This document shows, piece by piece, positions 11,701-23,849 of a stretch of 64,000 nucleotides of DNA. Source of the DNA: Apostichopus japonicus (lineage: Eukaryota; Echinodermata; Holothuroidea; Aspidochirotida; Stichopodidae). Location of the stretch: assembly GCF_037975245.1 (NCBI RefSeq), contig NC_092579.1, positions 24,101,166 through 24,165,165 on the forward strand. Reading direction: 5' to 3'. The position numbers and the translations under genes were made by a program. Each line of letters opens with the position of its first letter. The first letter of the stretch is position 1. The notes under the pieces are model-generated. The model saw nothing but the letters and a program-made list of their open reading frames with translations, was not told the DNA's origin and ran no database searches.

Positions 11701-13059
11701 CAATGAAGGTGGCTCCTCCTCTTTGCTTAGTGTGTCTATCTGACTCTTTTGTCATTAAGAAAAATAAAATGACAATTTGGGAAGAACAATCTTACACATA
11801 ATGTACTTTACAACATAAACTCCTTGAAATGCTGAAGAAATTCGTTGAAGGGTTTCCGGTAAATAACTTGTTGGTAGGCTACACAAGCCATGAGCCGAAT
11901 TTTGTTCCAAATACGTACAAAGAAAAGTGTGGTGAATCTCCCATGAGGATAAAATTAGTCCGCTGAAAGTGGATCATATAAACTTTACAATTCGAATATT
12001 TGATTTGTGTGCCATTTATTATGTTTTTCCCTCTTGTGCTCAATATTCACTTTATCCTTTATATGTTGGTTTTTGTCGTCAAGCTTGCCTATTGAGGAAG
12101 GCCTATATATTTAAATGATTTATTGCTCTTTGCTTTACTTGTCCATATACCCTACATAGGATACTCATACAGGCTACTCATAAAGGACAGGCTCGACAGG
12201 ATAGCCAGTATGGTGGTTATACCTATAGCGTGGTAACGGGCAATAAACTCATTGTAGGTCTTTATGTAGCGTTACATAGTTCGCTGGTGCATTTGGACAT
12301 GTCGTAACATTATCTACCCTGACGACCAGCAGTCTGCCGATGCCCTGAATTTACAGTGGGTTGACATATTAAATTTTGTTGGCCCGTCCAGGGGCTATTT
12401 TCTAATTTACTGGATGGGCAAAATGAGATTTTCCGATTTTCATCAAAAGAACTGATATGATGCACCACCCCACCCCACCCCCGTATTGTCACTTGACTTC
12501 ATATGTAAACATGTTATACGGCAGTCTTATATCGGTTATTAATATAAGAATAAAGTTGCGAAGTACTTTCGGTGTAAAATAAAATTCGTCCCCGTATAGA
12601 TGGTATGTTTCCGGACACTCAAACAAAATCAGTCCGGCCAAACAAAATATACCAAATTTCCTTTTCTCGTCACAGAAAATCGTCCGCCTCGGAATAATCA
12701 TGATATATGTCGGTTGATATCACCCGTTCTGTCGGCCTAAATATCAGTTGGCATGATGCATTAACCGTATGTAAATTCATCACAAATGACGCGTTGACTT
12801 AGTTGATTTGCAAATGCACTGAAATTCGACCAACTATTACCCGTAATTATCGCAAGATAATATCACAAGTTAATGTTTCAGTTCATTTTGGAAAATCGAA
12901 TACACACACAAATCAAATGTAATTTATATATGCAATGGCATGCACCGGATTTCAAATATCGAGACCAAATTTTCCCATAGTGATTAAGGTACTACGGGGC
13001 CATCATACCTTTATCGAAAGGCCACTAAGGCGAATGGACGATTTTTTAAATTTTTGTGT

Positions 13060-13265
13060 ATAAAGGAGAGGTTGTGACGCTGGGATCGTTGAAGCCTACT
13101 CGCATGCGGGGGGGGGGGGGTCTGGTTTCCTTCCTACCTTGGCAAAAGAAATCACCGTTTAGACGTCAAATGGTTTCATTCTAAGGAATACTTAAACTAT
13201 TAATAGGTCGGAAATAATTGTGTCTAAATGCAAGGTTCTGCTACGGGACTCTTTTCATACTACGA
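13060..13265 (+). repeat. dispersed repeat family, copy B
   Basis: Holds GTTTAGACGTCAAATGG, GTCTAAATGCAAGGTTCTG and a G run (13109-13120) at the place where the other copies are also G-rich. More diverged at its left end. Confidence 0.55.
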
Positions 13266-13784
13266 TATGAATGAAGATTGCTTACTGTATTTAAGTTTCG
13301 CAAGACATTTTTAAAGTAATACAGTCCACGTGGAATAGACTAAATCAAGCGTACCAGTCTTTTAACAGTTTTTTTTTACATAGACCTATGCCAAAGCTTT
13401 GACCATTGCCCGTATTTGATAGAAGTATATTCTTTTCTATGAAATGTTTGGTGGGCTGGCCTTGATAAGCTCTGCTTCTGCCAGGTCTCCTCAACTTCAC
13501 ATCATTTGTATATATCAATTGTTCCCATGGAATGTATTTGTATTGTATATTCAAATGTTATTTGTTCACTTTGTTTATGTTATGGTGTGAGGAAATAAAT
13601 AGTTTTCAATTTCAATTTCACCTCCTTTTACATTTTCTAACTATAGGGTCCACATATCCTATGGCATCATTGGACCAAATGTACATGATTACTGTATTTG
13701 GTCAGACATTAGGCTATATATTTAGCAAATTTGGTCCAAGTTGAACCTTTACATGATCCTCTATGAAATGAAGTGAATGATTAT

Positions 13785-13959
13785 TTTATAAAGGCGGTGG
13801 TATCGCATTGCTAGACACGAATCGGAGAAGGGGTATGGGGCCCTTCCCCAGAAAAAGAAAATGTAACGTTTTTAGATGTCAAATGGATCACTGTAAGCCA
13901 TGTTCTTACTATAAATGAGGTCTAAACGCAAAGAAGATCCAATAAATACTCTTTATTCC
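13785..13959 (+). repeat. dispersed repeat family, copy C (interrupted)
   Basis: Holds TTTTTAGATGTCAAATGG, AGGTCTAAACGCAAAG and AATAAATACTCTTT. It ends where the hAT-like element at 13968 begins, so that element probably landed at or in this copy. Confidence 0.6.
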
Positions 13960-14335
13960 CTTATGTGCAAGGGCGTAGGAACCGGGGGGCTGGGGGCGCA
14001 AGCCCCCCAGTGAAAAGTATTGGGGCGGAAGTATCGCCCCCCCCCCTCTCCGCAAGTCAGAAAACCCCTTTTTCATTTCCAAATGAGAAAAAAAAATCTC
14101 ATTTGAAGCACCAAATTGCATCTAGGGCCAGGTGAAAATGCAAAATTCTTTACAAAATGGAGTGGGTGTTGAAGTGTGCTATATTGCACCAAATTGCATC
14201 TGAGGCCACCTGGAAATGCAAAAAAATCCAAAGGGGAGGGGACACCCCCTCCCCTTAGACCCCTCCCCCAGGCCGGCCATCAGTCTTCAGCCCCCCCCCC
14301 ACTTAAAAGTACCTTCCTACGCCACTGCTTATGTG
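13960..14335. mobile_element. non-autonomous hAT-like element with 8-bp target duplication
   Basis: A 360-bp element (13968-14327) flanked by exact direct copies of CTTATGTG at 13960-13967 and 14328-14335. Terminal inverted repeats are CAAGGGCGTAGGAA at the left and CAGTGGCGTAGGAA (reverse complement of the right end). The 8-bp duplication is the hallmark of hAT transposition. The interior has no open frame for a transposase; it contains G/C-rich stretches and two copies of a string around CACCAAATTGCATCT (near 14109 and 14188), about 80 bp apart. Confidence 0.8.
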
Positions 14336-14469
14336 GGGTGAGTTAGGAGGACTACAGACGTAACAGTGGTCAAAATTCTCCCTTGGCTTCCTCGACTTGA
14401 CCTCCGGCACCTGTCCCAGCGCCCGGCCCGATCCTCACGTCAATATCATTAACTAAGAACGCTTGGCTT

Positions 14470-14580
14470 GGGGTTTTCCAGGAATTTAAAAAGGCGGGGG
14501 ATTTCGCTGAAGACAACCCTCATGCCCAAAGGTCTGGGGTACCTCCGAAGAAAAATAACATAACATTTAGCAGTGAAAAG
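14470..14580 (+). repeat. dispersed repeat family, copy D (left part only)
   Basis: Contains GGCGGGGGATTTCGCTGAAG, GACAACCCTCATGC and GGGGTACCTCCGAAGAAAAA, matching the left half of copy A. The right half is missing. Confidence 0.55.
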
Positions 14581-15344
14581 TTGCAGTAAGTGACCTTACC
14601 ACCTTTATGGCAACTCTCGTAACTTTATTCCACCTAGATTGTTTACGTCAGTTCTGCGAATAACCTTCTTGTTCGTCAGTGTTCGACAATATTTCAATTT
14701 TTCTCCGGAATTTTATCGACGAAACCACTTAAACAGCAGAGCCTTACGAATCGTGTTATATCAGGTACCCTTAAAGTTGGCAACTAGTTGCCTGGTAGAA
14801 CTAAATATAACTTAATTATGTACAAGCTGCAAGTATTTTGAATTCATACGTTGGCCAGGATTCAACATGTGTCTAGATACGCTTTAAGTTCCGCAACAAT
14901 GTAATTGAGTTCACGTGTTAGGATATAAAGCTAGGACAGGCCTGTTGCATCATTGTTATTGTTTGTTACAAGTTACGCATGTTGGGGAGCTTTGCTCCCC
15001 CTAGCCTACTCCTAGTTGCTACTTTTTGTGAGCCATCAAATAAACATTAGGGCCTTTTTATAAGTTGATTTGAATCGTAATTAGTGAAAGTAGCTGTTAA
15101 TATGCACACCTCAGCCTAGCCTAAGCATTGAAATATATATGATCTGGAGGTCTTGCTCCCCAGTGGCAGTAGGTCACGAACCTTACGCTTACGGGCATTT
15201 ATGGTAAATTTGAAAATAATTGCTTACAGTAGGTTTGGATGATAATGATGTTAAGATTTACTGTCTCTGAAAATACTTGAGTTGCATGGACTCTGGCTAC
15301 TACTAGGTCTGGTACTATTTAGACAGTGTCAGTCTTATACTATA

Positions 15345-16063
15345 GATTGTGTAGGGTACCGTTGTTTTCCGCACACGTTACTTTCCGCTGAAACAAAACG
15401 GTGTTTTCCGCAAACAAATTTGTCAGCGGAAAACAACGTTTTTTTGCAGCGGAAAGTAACGTTTTTTTTTGGAGGGACAGAATAACTTACTGAATTGATT
15501 AGGCACATGGAATGATTTAGGAAGGTGGAGAAGATAGGATTTAACTGTAACAGGATAAATCGGCCATGATTTTAGATGTAACTCGTAAGAAAGGTGGTGC
15601 AAAATGCGTGTTCGACTATTAAAACAGCCCTTACTTATACAGCCATTTCCAGCGAAAATCAAAGATACCGCCTTTTACAACTAATTTTTTAAACTATCAT
15701 TACGCGGACCGCAGTTTTAATACTTTATTAGATAGTCAATCCTTCATAACGCGGGTGTCCCTTTTCCCTTTTATCGGCCGACCACCACATACTTCTTTAA
15801 TAATCCCTAATTACACACCCCCAAGCCTCCTCTGTATTATAAGCAGCTTAACTTTTCTGACATGAACTCAGTCTAACCATCCATTATCGACGTTCGTTGA
15901 TACTTTCTCATGTTATTTTAATCATCCTGCCTGTATTTGGTATCCTAAAATATGCGAAAAATATAGTATACAGGAAGGTGTTTTCCGCAGAAGAATTTTT
16001 TCAGCGGAAAGTAAGAAGCGGAAAGTAACGCATGCGGAAAACAACTGAAACCGCGATTGTGTA
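15345..16063. mobile_element. DNA transposon-like element with compound inverted repeats and 9-bp duplication
   Basis: The interval 15354-16054 (701 bp) is bounded by exact copies of GATTGTGTA at 15345-15353 and 16055-16063. Both ends carry GTTGTTTTCCGC, 3 bases, CGTTACTTTCCGCT in inverted orientation (left from 15361, right ending 16045). Next to each end the motifs TTTCCGC and GCGGAAA recur, so each terminus is itself an internal palindrome. A 9-bp duplication with long inverted repeats is typical of Mutator-like elements; an 8-bp hAT reading is also possible if one base matches by chance. No transposase frame is present, so it is non-autonomous. Confidence 0.7.
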
Positions 16064-16449
16064 CAGCGGTCACTATTATGAGGTTATGCACTTATTTACG
16101 TGCAAAAACGGCAAGGAGACTCATATTTCTAAGGAAAAACAACTTCTGTCATTTGCTTCCTGTGTCTATGCACCATTGTTACGAATGCAACATTTTGGCC
16201 AGGGACGCAAAATCTTCAAATTACTTGCGTCTGGGGGACGCAAACGTGGAGTAGCTGCAGAATACCCCGCTGGATCCGAGATTGTGGTTTTGACGGAGAC
16301 GAACAACGTCCAACGCAGTCTCATATTGTGCTTGAGTAGATGGCGCTATTATAGTATTGTTAAGAATATTGGACTTTGATATTTTTTCCCTTTTTTCGAA
16401 TGTACAATGCATATACTTGTAAAACGGGGTACGTGGTCCGTTTTGTTTC

Positions 16450-16735
16450 TGTTGCCGACGAACCAACAGGCTACGCAGTCATTCTGTAAAGGAAAGTAAA
16501 GCCTGAAGATGTGAGGTGACATCCAACGGGAACGTGGGGATCTGGGGTGACATCCAACGGGCTACTGGGTCTAGCTTTGTTTTTAAGTAAACCTAACGGG
16601 CTACGAAGTCAGCTACGAGCCAACGGGCTACGAAGTCAGAAGTTGTGGAATGGGGGTTATCCAACGGGCCCCCTAACCCTAAATTTGGCTACGAGCCAAC
16701 AGGCTACGAAGTCATTCTTTATAGTAAAGTATACA
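16450..16735 (+). repeat. irregular short repeats built on CCAACGGGCTACGAAGTC
   Basis: The string CCAACGGGCTACGAAGTC or close variants occurs at least five times (near 16460, 16550, 16593, 16622, 16697), spaced irregularly. The first and last copies share a longer stretch including CAGGCTACG and CAGTCATTCT/AAGTCATTCT followed by a GTAAAG tail. The block starts about 400 bp right of the element ending at 16054. Class unknown; no protein content. Confidence 0.55.
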
Positions 16736-16799
16736 CATGTTTCCGTAAATAAGTTAGTGCCATCTATCACTTATCCAGTTTTACCTCGTAGCCCGTAGC

Positions 16800-19700
16800 A
16801 CCTATTTTGGTTAAGTTTCAACAACGCGGGGTATTCGACAGCTATGCCGCAAACGTTTTTTTTGTTTTGAGAAACAACCCCAAGTACACACTCACAACTA
16901 GGTCTATGGCAAAACATAACAAGACACATTTTGAATGAACATCTTCAATTCTTTCTTTCAAAAAACCACAACTTCTTCTGAAAAGAAGCAAACTTTCTTC
17001 CAATCCTACACATCATTGCATTTGTTTGAAAATAAATATATCATAACAATCAATTGCAAGGTACTGTACAGGGTTAACAACACTCCATTACAGAGATTTT
17101 GATGCTATACAGTAATATGCTAAACTAAACAAAGATGCTTTTCCAAAATTCCCATGATTTGATTGGCTAATAGTCCATTGTCTGGATACATTCTTGCATC
17201 TGTAGTGTTCAATGAACACAAAGTACTTTGTTTACCAACAATTTCTTGCAACATTACAGTACTTTACCCTGTGTAGAGATACATTAAAGCAGTTTGTGGT
17301 ATAGGCTTTCATATCTATGCACTCAAATATCATAACGTTAGGCCTTGTTGTCCCATACAGTATGTACCTTTCGACAACAAACGATTACGGTAAGAAGACT
17401 ATCATGTAATTTTGTAATCATTGTTTTGATCAGAAAACGTTATCAGTTGAGACAACCTATTAATCATGTAGGAAGCTAACATCTCTGATACCAGTAACTG
17501 TAACTAGAGACAAAAAGTTTGAGTCACAGGGACGCAAGTCGCCGAAAAAGTTTGTGCCCTGTAAAAAAGCTTGCATCCGATCAAACACTAATTGCGTTTA
17601 TTGTATGACCGACTTTACTATTGTAGTTGTAAAGATGCGATCGTATCACTGTGTAAGCTTTATGAATATTCTACACAATATATTGGGCAGATGGCTCAGT
17701 GCCCACGCTTCTCTGTTTCACAGTGGCGGCATGCCTGCCCCACTGTTCACCCGCCTTGACCTGCCCTTTCAACCGATTTTCACCGCCCAGCCCCTCTTTC
17801 AACTACCCTTGTACTTCCCTAGTCGCCAATTTTTGTTGTGTCTCCTAATTGACATAGTCGGTCCAGATATATTTGCTGATGCCCGGGCCTAGACACATGA
17901 AGCATGCCAACTTGCCATTGGTAAGTAGAGTTTTAGCTTTGTCGAGTAGGAAATGTACTATTGTACGTTCAACAGTTTGGCAAGTGAATCATATGCTAAT
18001 CAAAACCCAAATTATACCAAGGCTATCATTGCCAACATTTCACAGGTTAATGAAAGCAGTATCTTTGAAAACTTGAAGCAAGTATGAGTTGTAATTTTGC
18101 AATGACCAGTTGCAATGGGAATTAACAGTGTAAAAACATGCAAGGTATACAGAAATTTGTTCATGTGGGGAGGCTGTTCACCTAGCAATTACCTCCATTT
18201 GTAAACATACAGCAAAAACATCATTTATATATAATGTAATTACCATTTAGTACAGGGAATTGGTTGAGCTTAGGAAGTGCATAATGACATGTGCTTTGAA
18301 AGTGTTCATAAACAGTATTGGACATGTTGTGTTCATTTATGTTCATTTCTAATCCATTTAAAACATTTTGTTGAACATCGTTAAGACAAAGTTAAAGTAT
18401 CAAGAACACAGTTTTGGAAAATATGACATTGCTATTTGAGTAGTGATTCAAAGTTACAGTGAGGTTTTGTATAGGCCTACTGACTGGCCAACACCTAGCT
18501 AGTATAGGCCAAGTGCTACAGTAGCCCTTATATTACAAAAGCCAAACTACCTTTGAAGCCAGGCAGCTGCATTCTTGTTGATCTTTATTTAATTGTTTGA
18601 GACATAAAAGATGCATATTAATAATTTATGATCATTGACTTTTTTATAAGTTTTTCATCAACTTTCTTTGGTGTAAGAAGTTTAAATTTCTTACTGCACA
18701 GAAAAATAATTTTCCGATGTGCATTATGTAGCACCATGTATCTGCATACCCTTTGTTTAAAGAAAGTATTGATGTTGAAGTTTGTACTCTACTACAAGTA
18801 TACAAATGGTGAGTATGGTAGTTGTAAACATATTTGTTGTGGCCTGCAGATGAGCCTAACTGAGTTAAAAAAATATACCTAATGTAGTGCTTCACTTGTT
18901 AGGATACTGTATGTAGTGCCTACAGCATCGTGTCTCTTGCTAGCAAATGCATTTGAACATTTATGGTATATTCCAGACAGACCTTAAACTGTTGTCCAAT
19001 GATCCGAGACAACTAGGCCGAACTTAGGCTTCAATATTACCTTACATCCTACAGGTTGTCTGACTGAGTTAAATTCTACATGCAACTTTCAATATTGAAC
19101 TTTGCTATCATTATTTTCATTGAAATGTGGAAACTGGAGAGGTGAATGATACATATCCATCCCAAGCCATGTTACTGTTGCATTGAACATTGTTGTGCAC
19201 GGCAATATTGGTGTAAAAGCTGCTTTGATTGTATATATACATAATTAGTGTTTTAGCAACATAAGAGGTGGATTGTGTCGCTATCTTCCATTTATTAGTT
19301 AGCATCTAGACACTGTATGAAAAGTTTGCCTGCTTCAGAACATTCACTGTGCAGCTGTTAATCTTGAGATGCGTGAGCTAACACTCTGTGGTACCATAAC
19401 GTGGCAATGTTCACTATGAGTACGGTAGATAAATTCCCTCGTAGCTTGCTTTATTAATTATGATCATGTGATTTATTCATTACAAAGACACCAAGAAAAA
19501 TTTGGGGTTACGTTTTTAATTTCTGTAATGTTTGCTTCTTATGTTAAAGGCACTAAAGCTCTCTTGGCCACCAGTCATAGAACATTGACCAGTGTAAACT
19601 TTGAATGTTATTAGGTCAAAGCTAAAATTTGGATAATAAAGAAGTGATGCTTCGTTGCTGCTACAGTATAACATCAAATGCTGTAAAATCAACTGGTGTA

Positions 19701-20289
19701 AAGCTCTCGCTATACATAGTGAAGATACTTGTGAGGCTTTGGTTGGACATTAGCCAAGATTATCCAGAATTAACGAGCTATCCTACAGGTCTACGCTAAT
19801 ATTGTTATGTTAAACTTGTGGAGGATATAATGGTTGGAAAGTTTAAAACACAAGAAAACAGTTGTATACCTTGTGTGAAGCTGGGAGTTGAAAAATTGTG
19901 TTTTCATTTGACAAACTTTGAGTAATTTATAGTAAGCCTCAGTCTCACAGTAACCTTTATGCTGCTTGTTACTCTTGTTAGTTGCTATTGATAGAATTTT
20001 CATTCCAATTCTAAATTTCTGTATCAATGTAGTTCATAGCATTGTCCTAACTAAGTTAATTTCAAATAGCATCAAACAAATTTCCATTAAGCTACAAATG
20101 AACACTGTCCAGACATCGAAAATGTTGCATAAAGAATTAAACTCATTGAAAAAAAGTCACTTAATAGCCTTCTTGTTATAAAAAACTAAGATATATCTCA
20201 ATTGTATTGTTGTTTTAATTTTTAAGTGTATTGTTGTTTTAATTTTTTAAGTAATTTTACAATATTCTGCAAATCGTATCATGATAATA
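16800..20289. other. intergenic, no gene recognised
   Basis: AT-rich DNA with scattered short open frames and nothing that resembles a known protein or RNA gene. TACAGTA/TACTGTA heptamers are frequent here. Confidence 0.5.
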
Positions 20290-20870
20290 TTAAATTCCAA
20301 AAGGAAAGCTTGGATGGACTTCTTACTAGTAGTGTAGATCCACATTAGTGAGTGCATTAGCCTACTGCTTTATCTGAAAGTTAAAGGTCATGGTCTGCAA
20401 AATTTGGGTAAAAAAGTCCGAAAGGGAGAGTTTGGATGAACTTTCTACCTGGTTTGTAGATGAAACTGTTGATTTTTATCAAAAGTAATTTGATGTCAGT
20501 AGTGTTCACAGTCTGAAAATCTTAACATGATAACTCCAAACGGAGAGCTTGGATGAACCTTTTAGCTGGTATGTACAGTAGGTGAAAATATTGAATTATA
20601 GTGGAGGTCAAAGATGATATGACATCAGTTTTCAAAGTTTGAAAATCTTGTATAAATGATTTACTGTAGTACAGTACAAAAGTAAAACTTGCATTTACGC
20701 TATGTTTAGTATGTGTGTCATATCTCTGAGTGCCACCGCACAGTAGTCTTTTATGAAGATCACTGGTCTTTGGGGTCACCAGAAGTCAAACCTAAAACTT
20801 GTAAGATATATATAAGATAACTTCAAGAGTAAAGCTGATGAAAGTTAGGTGTAGGTCCACATCTGTGCAA
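20290..20870 (+). repeat. degenerate tandem repeat, unit about 118 bp
   Basis: A recurring block, roughly AAAGGGAGAGCTTGGATGAA followed by a TAGTGTAGAT-like string, is seen near 20297, 20417, 20535 and, weakly, 20826. Spacing of the first three is 118-120 bp. Copies are well diverged, so the array is old. Confidence 0.5.
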
Positions 20871-23249
20871 GATTCAACGTGATCACTTTCAAGTCAAGAA
20901 TGGTCAAAACTTGATAACCTGGTGTACATTCTTACATAAAATATTCTAATATAAAATGTGACAAGAAATCACAAAGCCATCGTTCGATTCTAGTTAATGA
21001 ACTCCGGACATCATTGTGCAAAGTAGTCTTTGTCTTTGAGGCCTTGCACAATCGCAGAACATAATGTCAGCCAGTGTTGTTCTGTTGCTTGTCTTTGATC
21101 AAGGTTGGTCTGCCTTTTGACCTCGTCTACAGATAACAATGTTTAAATAAAGCTGGTTGGTATTTTACTGCTAATCCTATTTCAAGGGGGCTTACAGCTG
21201 AAGCAGTGCAATTTTGTACAAAACAATATACAGTATAAGCCTTTTGAAATCAGGGTTTCTTGTTTACTCCTTTCTTTCTGATTGTCAGTTCTGTTCAAAA
21301 GTTTTAGCAGGGAATAATATGTCAGGTATCACATCACAATATGGTCAAATTGCTATGCAAGTCAAGCACAAAGATGCATAGTAAGTTTCTACACAGGATT
21401 TGATAAGAGACCAACTTCAGGAACTTCAAAATTCAAAATTTGAACACAAATTATTCCCTGCATACTGCTATATTGATGGTTACATGGTCAGGCACCTACT
21501 GTACCCACCAAGTTTGAACTTGATCAGACTTAAGGTGTAGGAGGACTTTTTGCATAATTTAGGCCAATTTGACCTTTTGACCTCGACCTTCAACAACCAC
21601 ATAAGTACTAAATTTTGATTTACAGCATTCTCTATGTACAGTATCTTGTGGTTTTCCAACAAACTGAGGTAATGGCTGGTTTAGGGGTCTTCGACCTTTG
21701 ACCCTGCACACCTAAAATTGTCCTAGATAAAAATTTGTCTCATTATTCTATACATGTTGTAGTTGAATTGAATACCTCTTTACTACATGTTGACAAGCAG
21801 AAAATGGCTAAAACCAATTTTTAGGTTTCTTGAACTCTGACCTTTGATCTATGACGTCATGCAGGCAAGATTAAGGATCGTACATACGGTCTACGGTAGG
21901 AGTTCGCGACACACTTTTTGCTCACTGATACATGCACGCACACTCAATCACACACTTCCTTAGATGCGGGGTGAAGTACAATATCTAATCTGCCTTTATA
22001 CATTATATGTAGGGAGATGAGATAAAAAGTATTTCATTATGGAATTGTTACATGAAAGTGAAGGTTTACCTACCTGGGATAAACCTTTCTTCTCCCATTA
22101 TTTAACAAGAATAGAAAACAGAAATGTAAATATCGCTTGTTCATTGAATCCATTTAAACACTTTCCAAAGTCATGATGTTTTAATTTCATTGAGGCTAAC
22201 TGACTGTGCCCTCTTTGTAAATTTGCTATCTTTCCAAACCATGTAATTAATCACCTCCAAACTGTTTGCCAGATGGTAGTGTTGACAGTATCACCTGCCA
22301 CTTGCTTGATGAATTCCACTACAAGGACATGGCTGACCTCTCAATATTGAAACCCTTATCTCTCCTTACATTTTTGTTGCCATTTTTGGTGTTTTCATGC
22401 ATAACATAGTGAGGAATTTTTTGGTTCTGTGATTTTTAATGTTGGTGAAGTAACACACACTCAGTTAATATAAAAAAGTCTATCCTATATAAACTTTGTA
22501 CAAGTTATTTTACTTTATCAGTGGATGTACAGTTGTGGTCATAGCAGTGGATGTACAGTCGTGGTCAGAAAACCTTGATGCCAAATATGCCCACATATCA
22601 CCTCAGACACGTGGTAAAAATTCCCAAAGGTTGACTATGGTCTAAGACCCCACCCCCCCCCCTTCCATCTTATTCTACTGTGTACTGTACTTTGCAAGAA
22701 GGCAATTATGTAGGTGAACCTGTTCTTGGTTCCCCTTACTTTTCAATTATCACAAAAAATTGATTAATGATAATTTTTGCAGGATTCCCCGTTCCGAACA
22801 TTTCAATCTTCATAGACATTTTCTCAAAAACCTAAGATGTATTTTAATTGCCTCAAATTTCAAATTCGTGAATGAAAGTAAAGGAAAAGAAATCTATTGG
22901 ATCTTTCGTATTAAGACAAAAGACTTGGGCCCCTAAACAACTTCCAGTTCTACAAACATATGTAATCCGTTCTTCCTATTCTTTGCTCCTTAATCCGCTT
23001 CCTGTATAGTCATGGTGTATTTGGTTTTATTTTCATCAATGTCACTTACACTAATCTAGTGTCCTACTTTCATTGTTTTTGTTTGTACTCTTCATTCCAC
23101 TGCCAAGTACAGTATTGCTGACAAAGGTCCCAGGAGACCGAAAATTTCAATATACTTTTCGTAAACAATACTCCTTTTTTGTTAATTATGAGTCATATTA
23201 TCTTATTTCTCTGGTTTTGTCTAATAATATATAATATTGTCTTTTGGAG
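20871..23249. other. intergenic, no gene recognised
   Basis: No gene seen. Between 21560 and 21860 the strings TTGACCT, CGACCTTTGACCC and CTGACCTTTGATC cluster (see findings). A 25-bp block starting CAGTGGATGTACAGT is directly repeated at about 22518 and 22544. A C run lies near 22650. Confidence 0.45.
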
Positions 23250-23259
23250 TATATATATA

Positions 23260-23337
<78 letters not shown>

Positions 23338-23360
23338 TATATGTACATATATACATATAT
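23250..23360. repeat. (AT)n microsatellite
   Basis: About 85 bp of nearly pure AT dinucleotide, interrupted near 23271 and 23334, followed by an ATGTACATATATAC tail. Confidence 0.95.
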
Positions 23361-23615
23361 GTATTCCATGTTTGATGCTACTTTAGTTCTAAGGGTACCT
23401 GTAGTAGCATCTCACCTGTCATTGATGAACCATATATTTTTGTTAATCACAAAGAAGAGAAGGTATTTCTCTGAAACATACTATCAGTTTTAGTGTTTAC
23501 TGCAGTGATACCATGTTGTATTATAGTGTTGAGGCTTTATGCTGGCTCTTTTATCCTTTGTCAGTTCAATTAGTGGGTACCCTGACGTTAAATGGTACCC
23601 TGATTTTAGCTATCT

Positions 23616-23849
23616 GACTTAAGACAGGCATGTTAAACTAGGGGATTAAAGTAAGATGTTGGCTTGTTCACAAGTGGAATATTAAGTCCTGCACAAAGTA
23701 TTCTGTTGAAGAGTAGTGCAAACCGTAAGTGACTTAAAACAGGCATGTTAAACAGGGGATTAAAAGTAAGATGTTGGCTTGTTCTAAAGTGGAATATTAA
23801 GTCCTGCACAAAGTTTTCTGTTGAAGAGTAGTGCAAACCGTAAGTTCTA
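23616..23849. repeat. tandem duplication of about 115 bp
   Basis: The block from GACTTAAGACAGGCATG to GCAAACCGTAAGT (from 23616) is repeated once from 23731 (GACTTAAAACAGGCATG). The copies differ at only a few bases and short indels, so the duplication is young relative to its surroundings. Confidence 0.85.

Noticed and set aside
15282-15485. 67-codon frame with a signal-peptide-like start
   Set aside because: It begins with TTG, not ATG, and runs into the inverted-repeat transposon end.
16032-16379. 115-codon open frame
   Set aside because: Its ATG lies inside the transposon terminal repeat; the sequence has no recognisable domain and competes with frames on the other strand.
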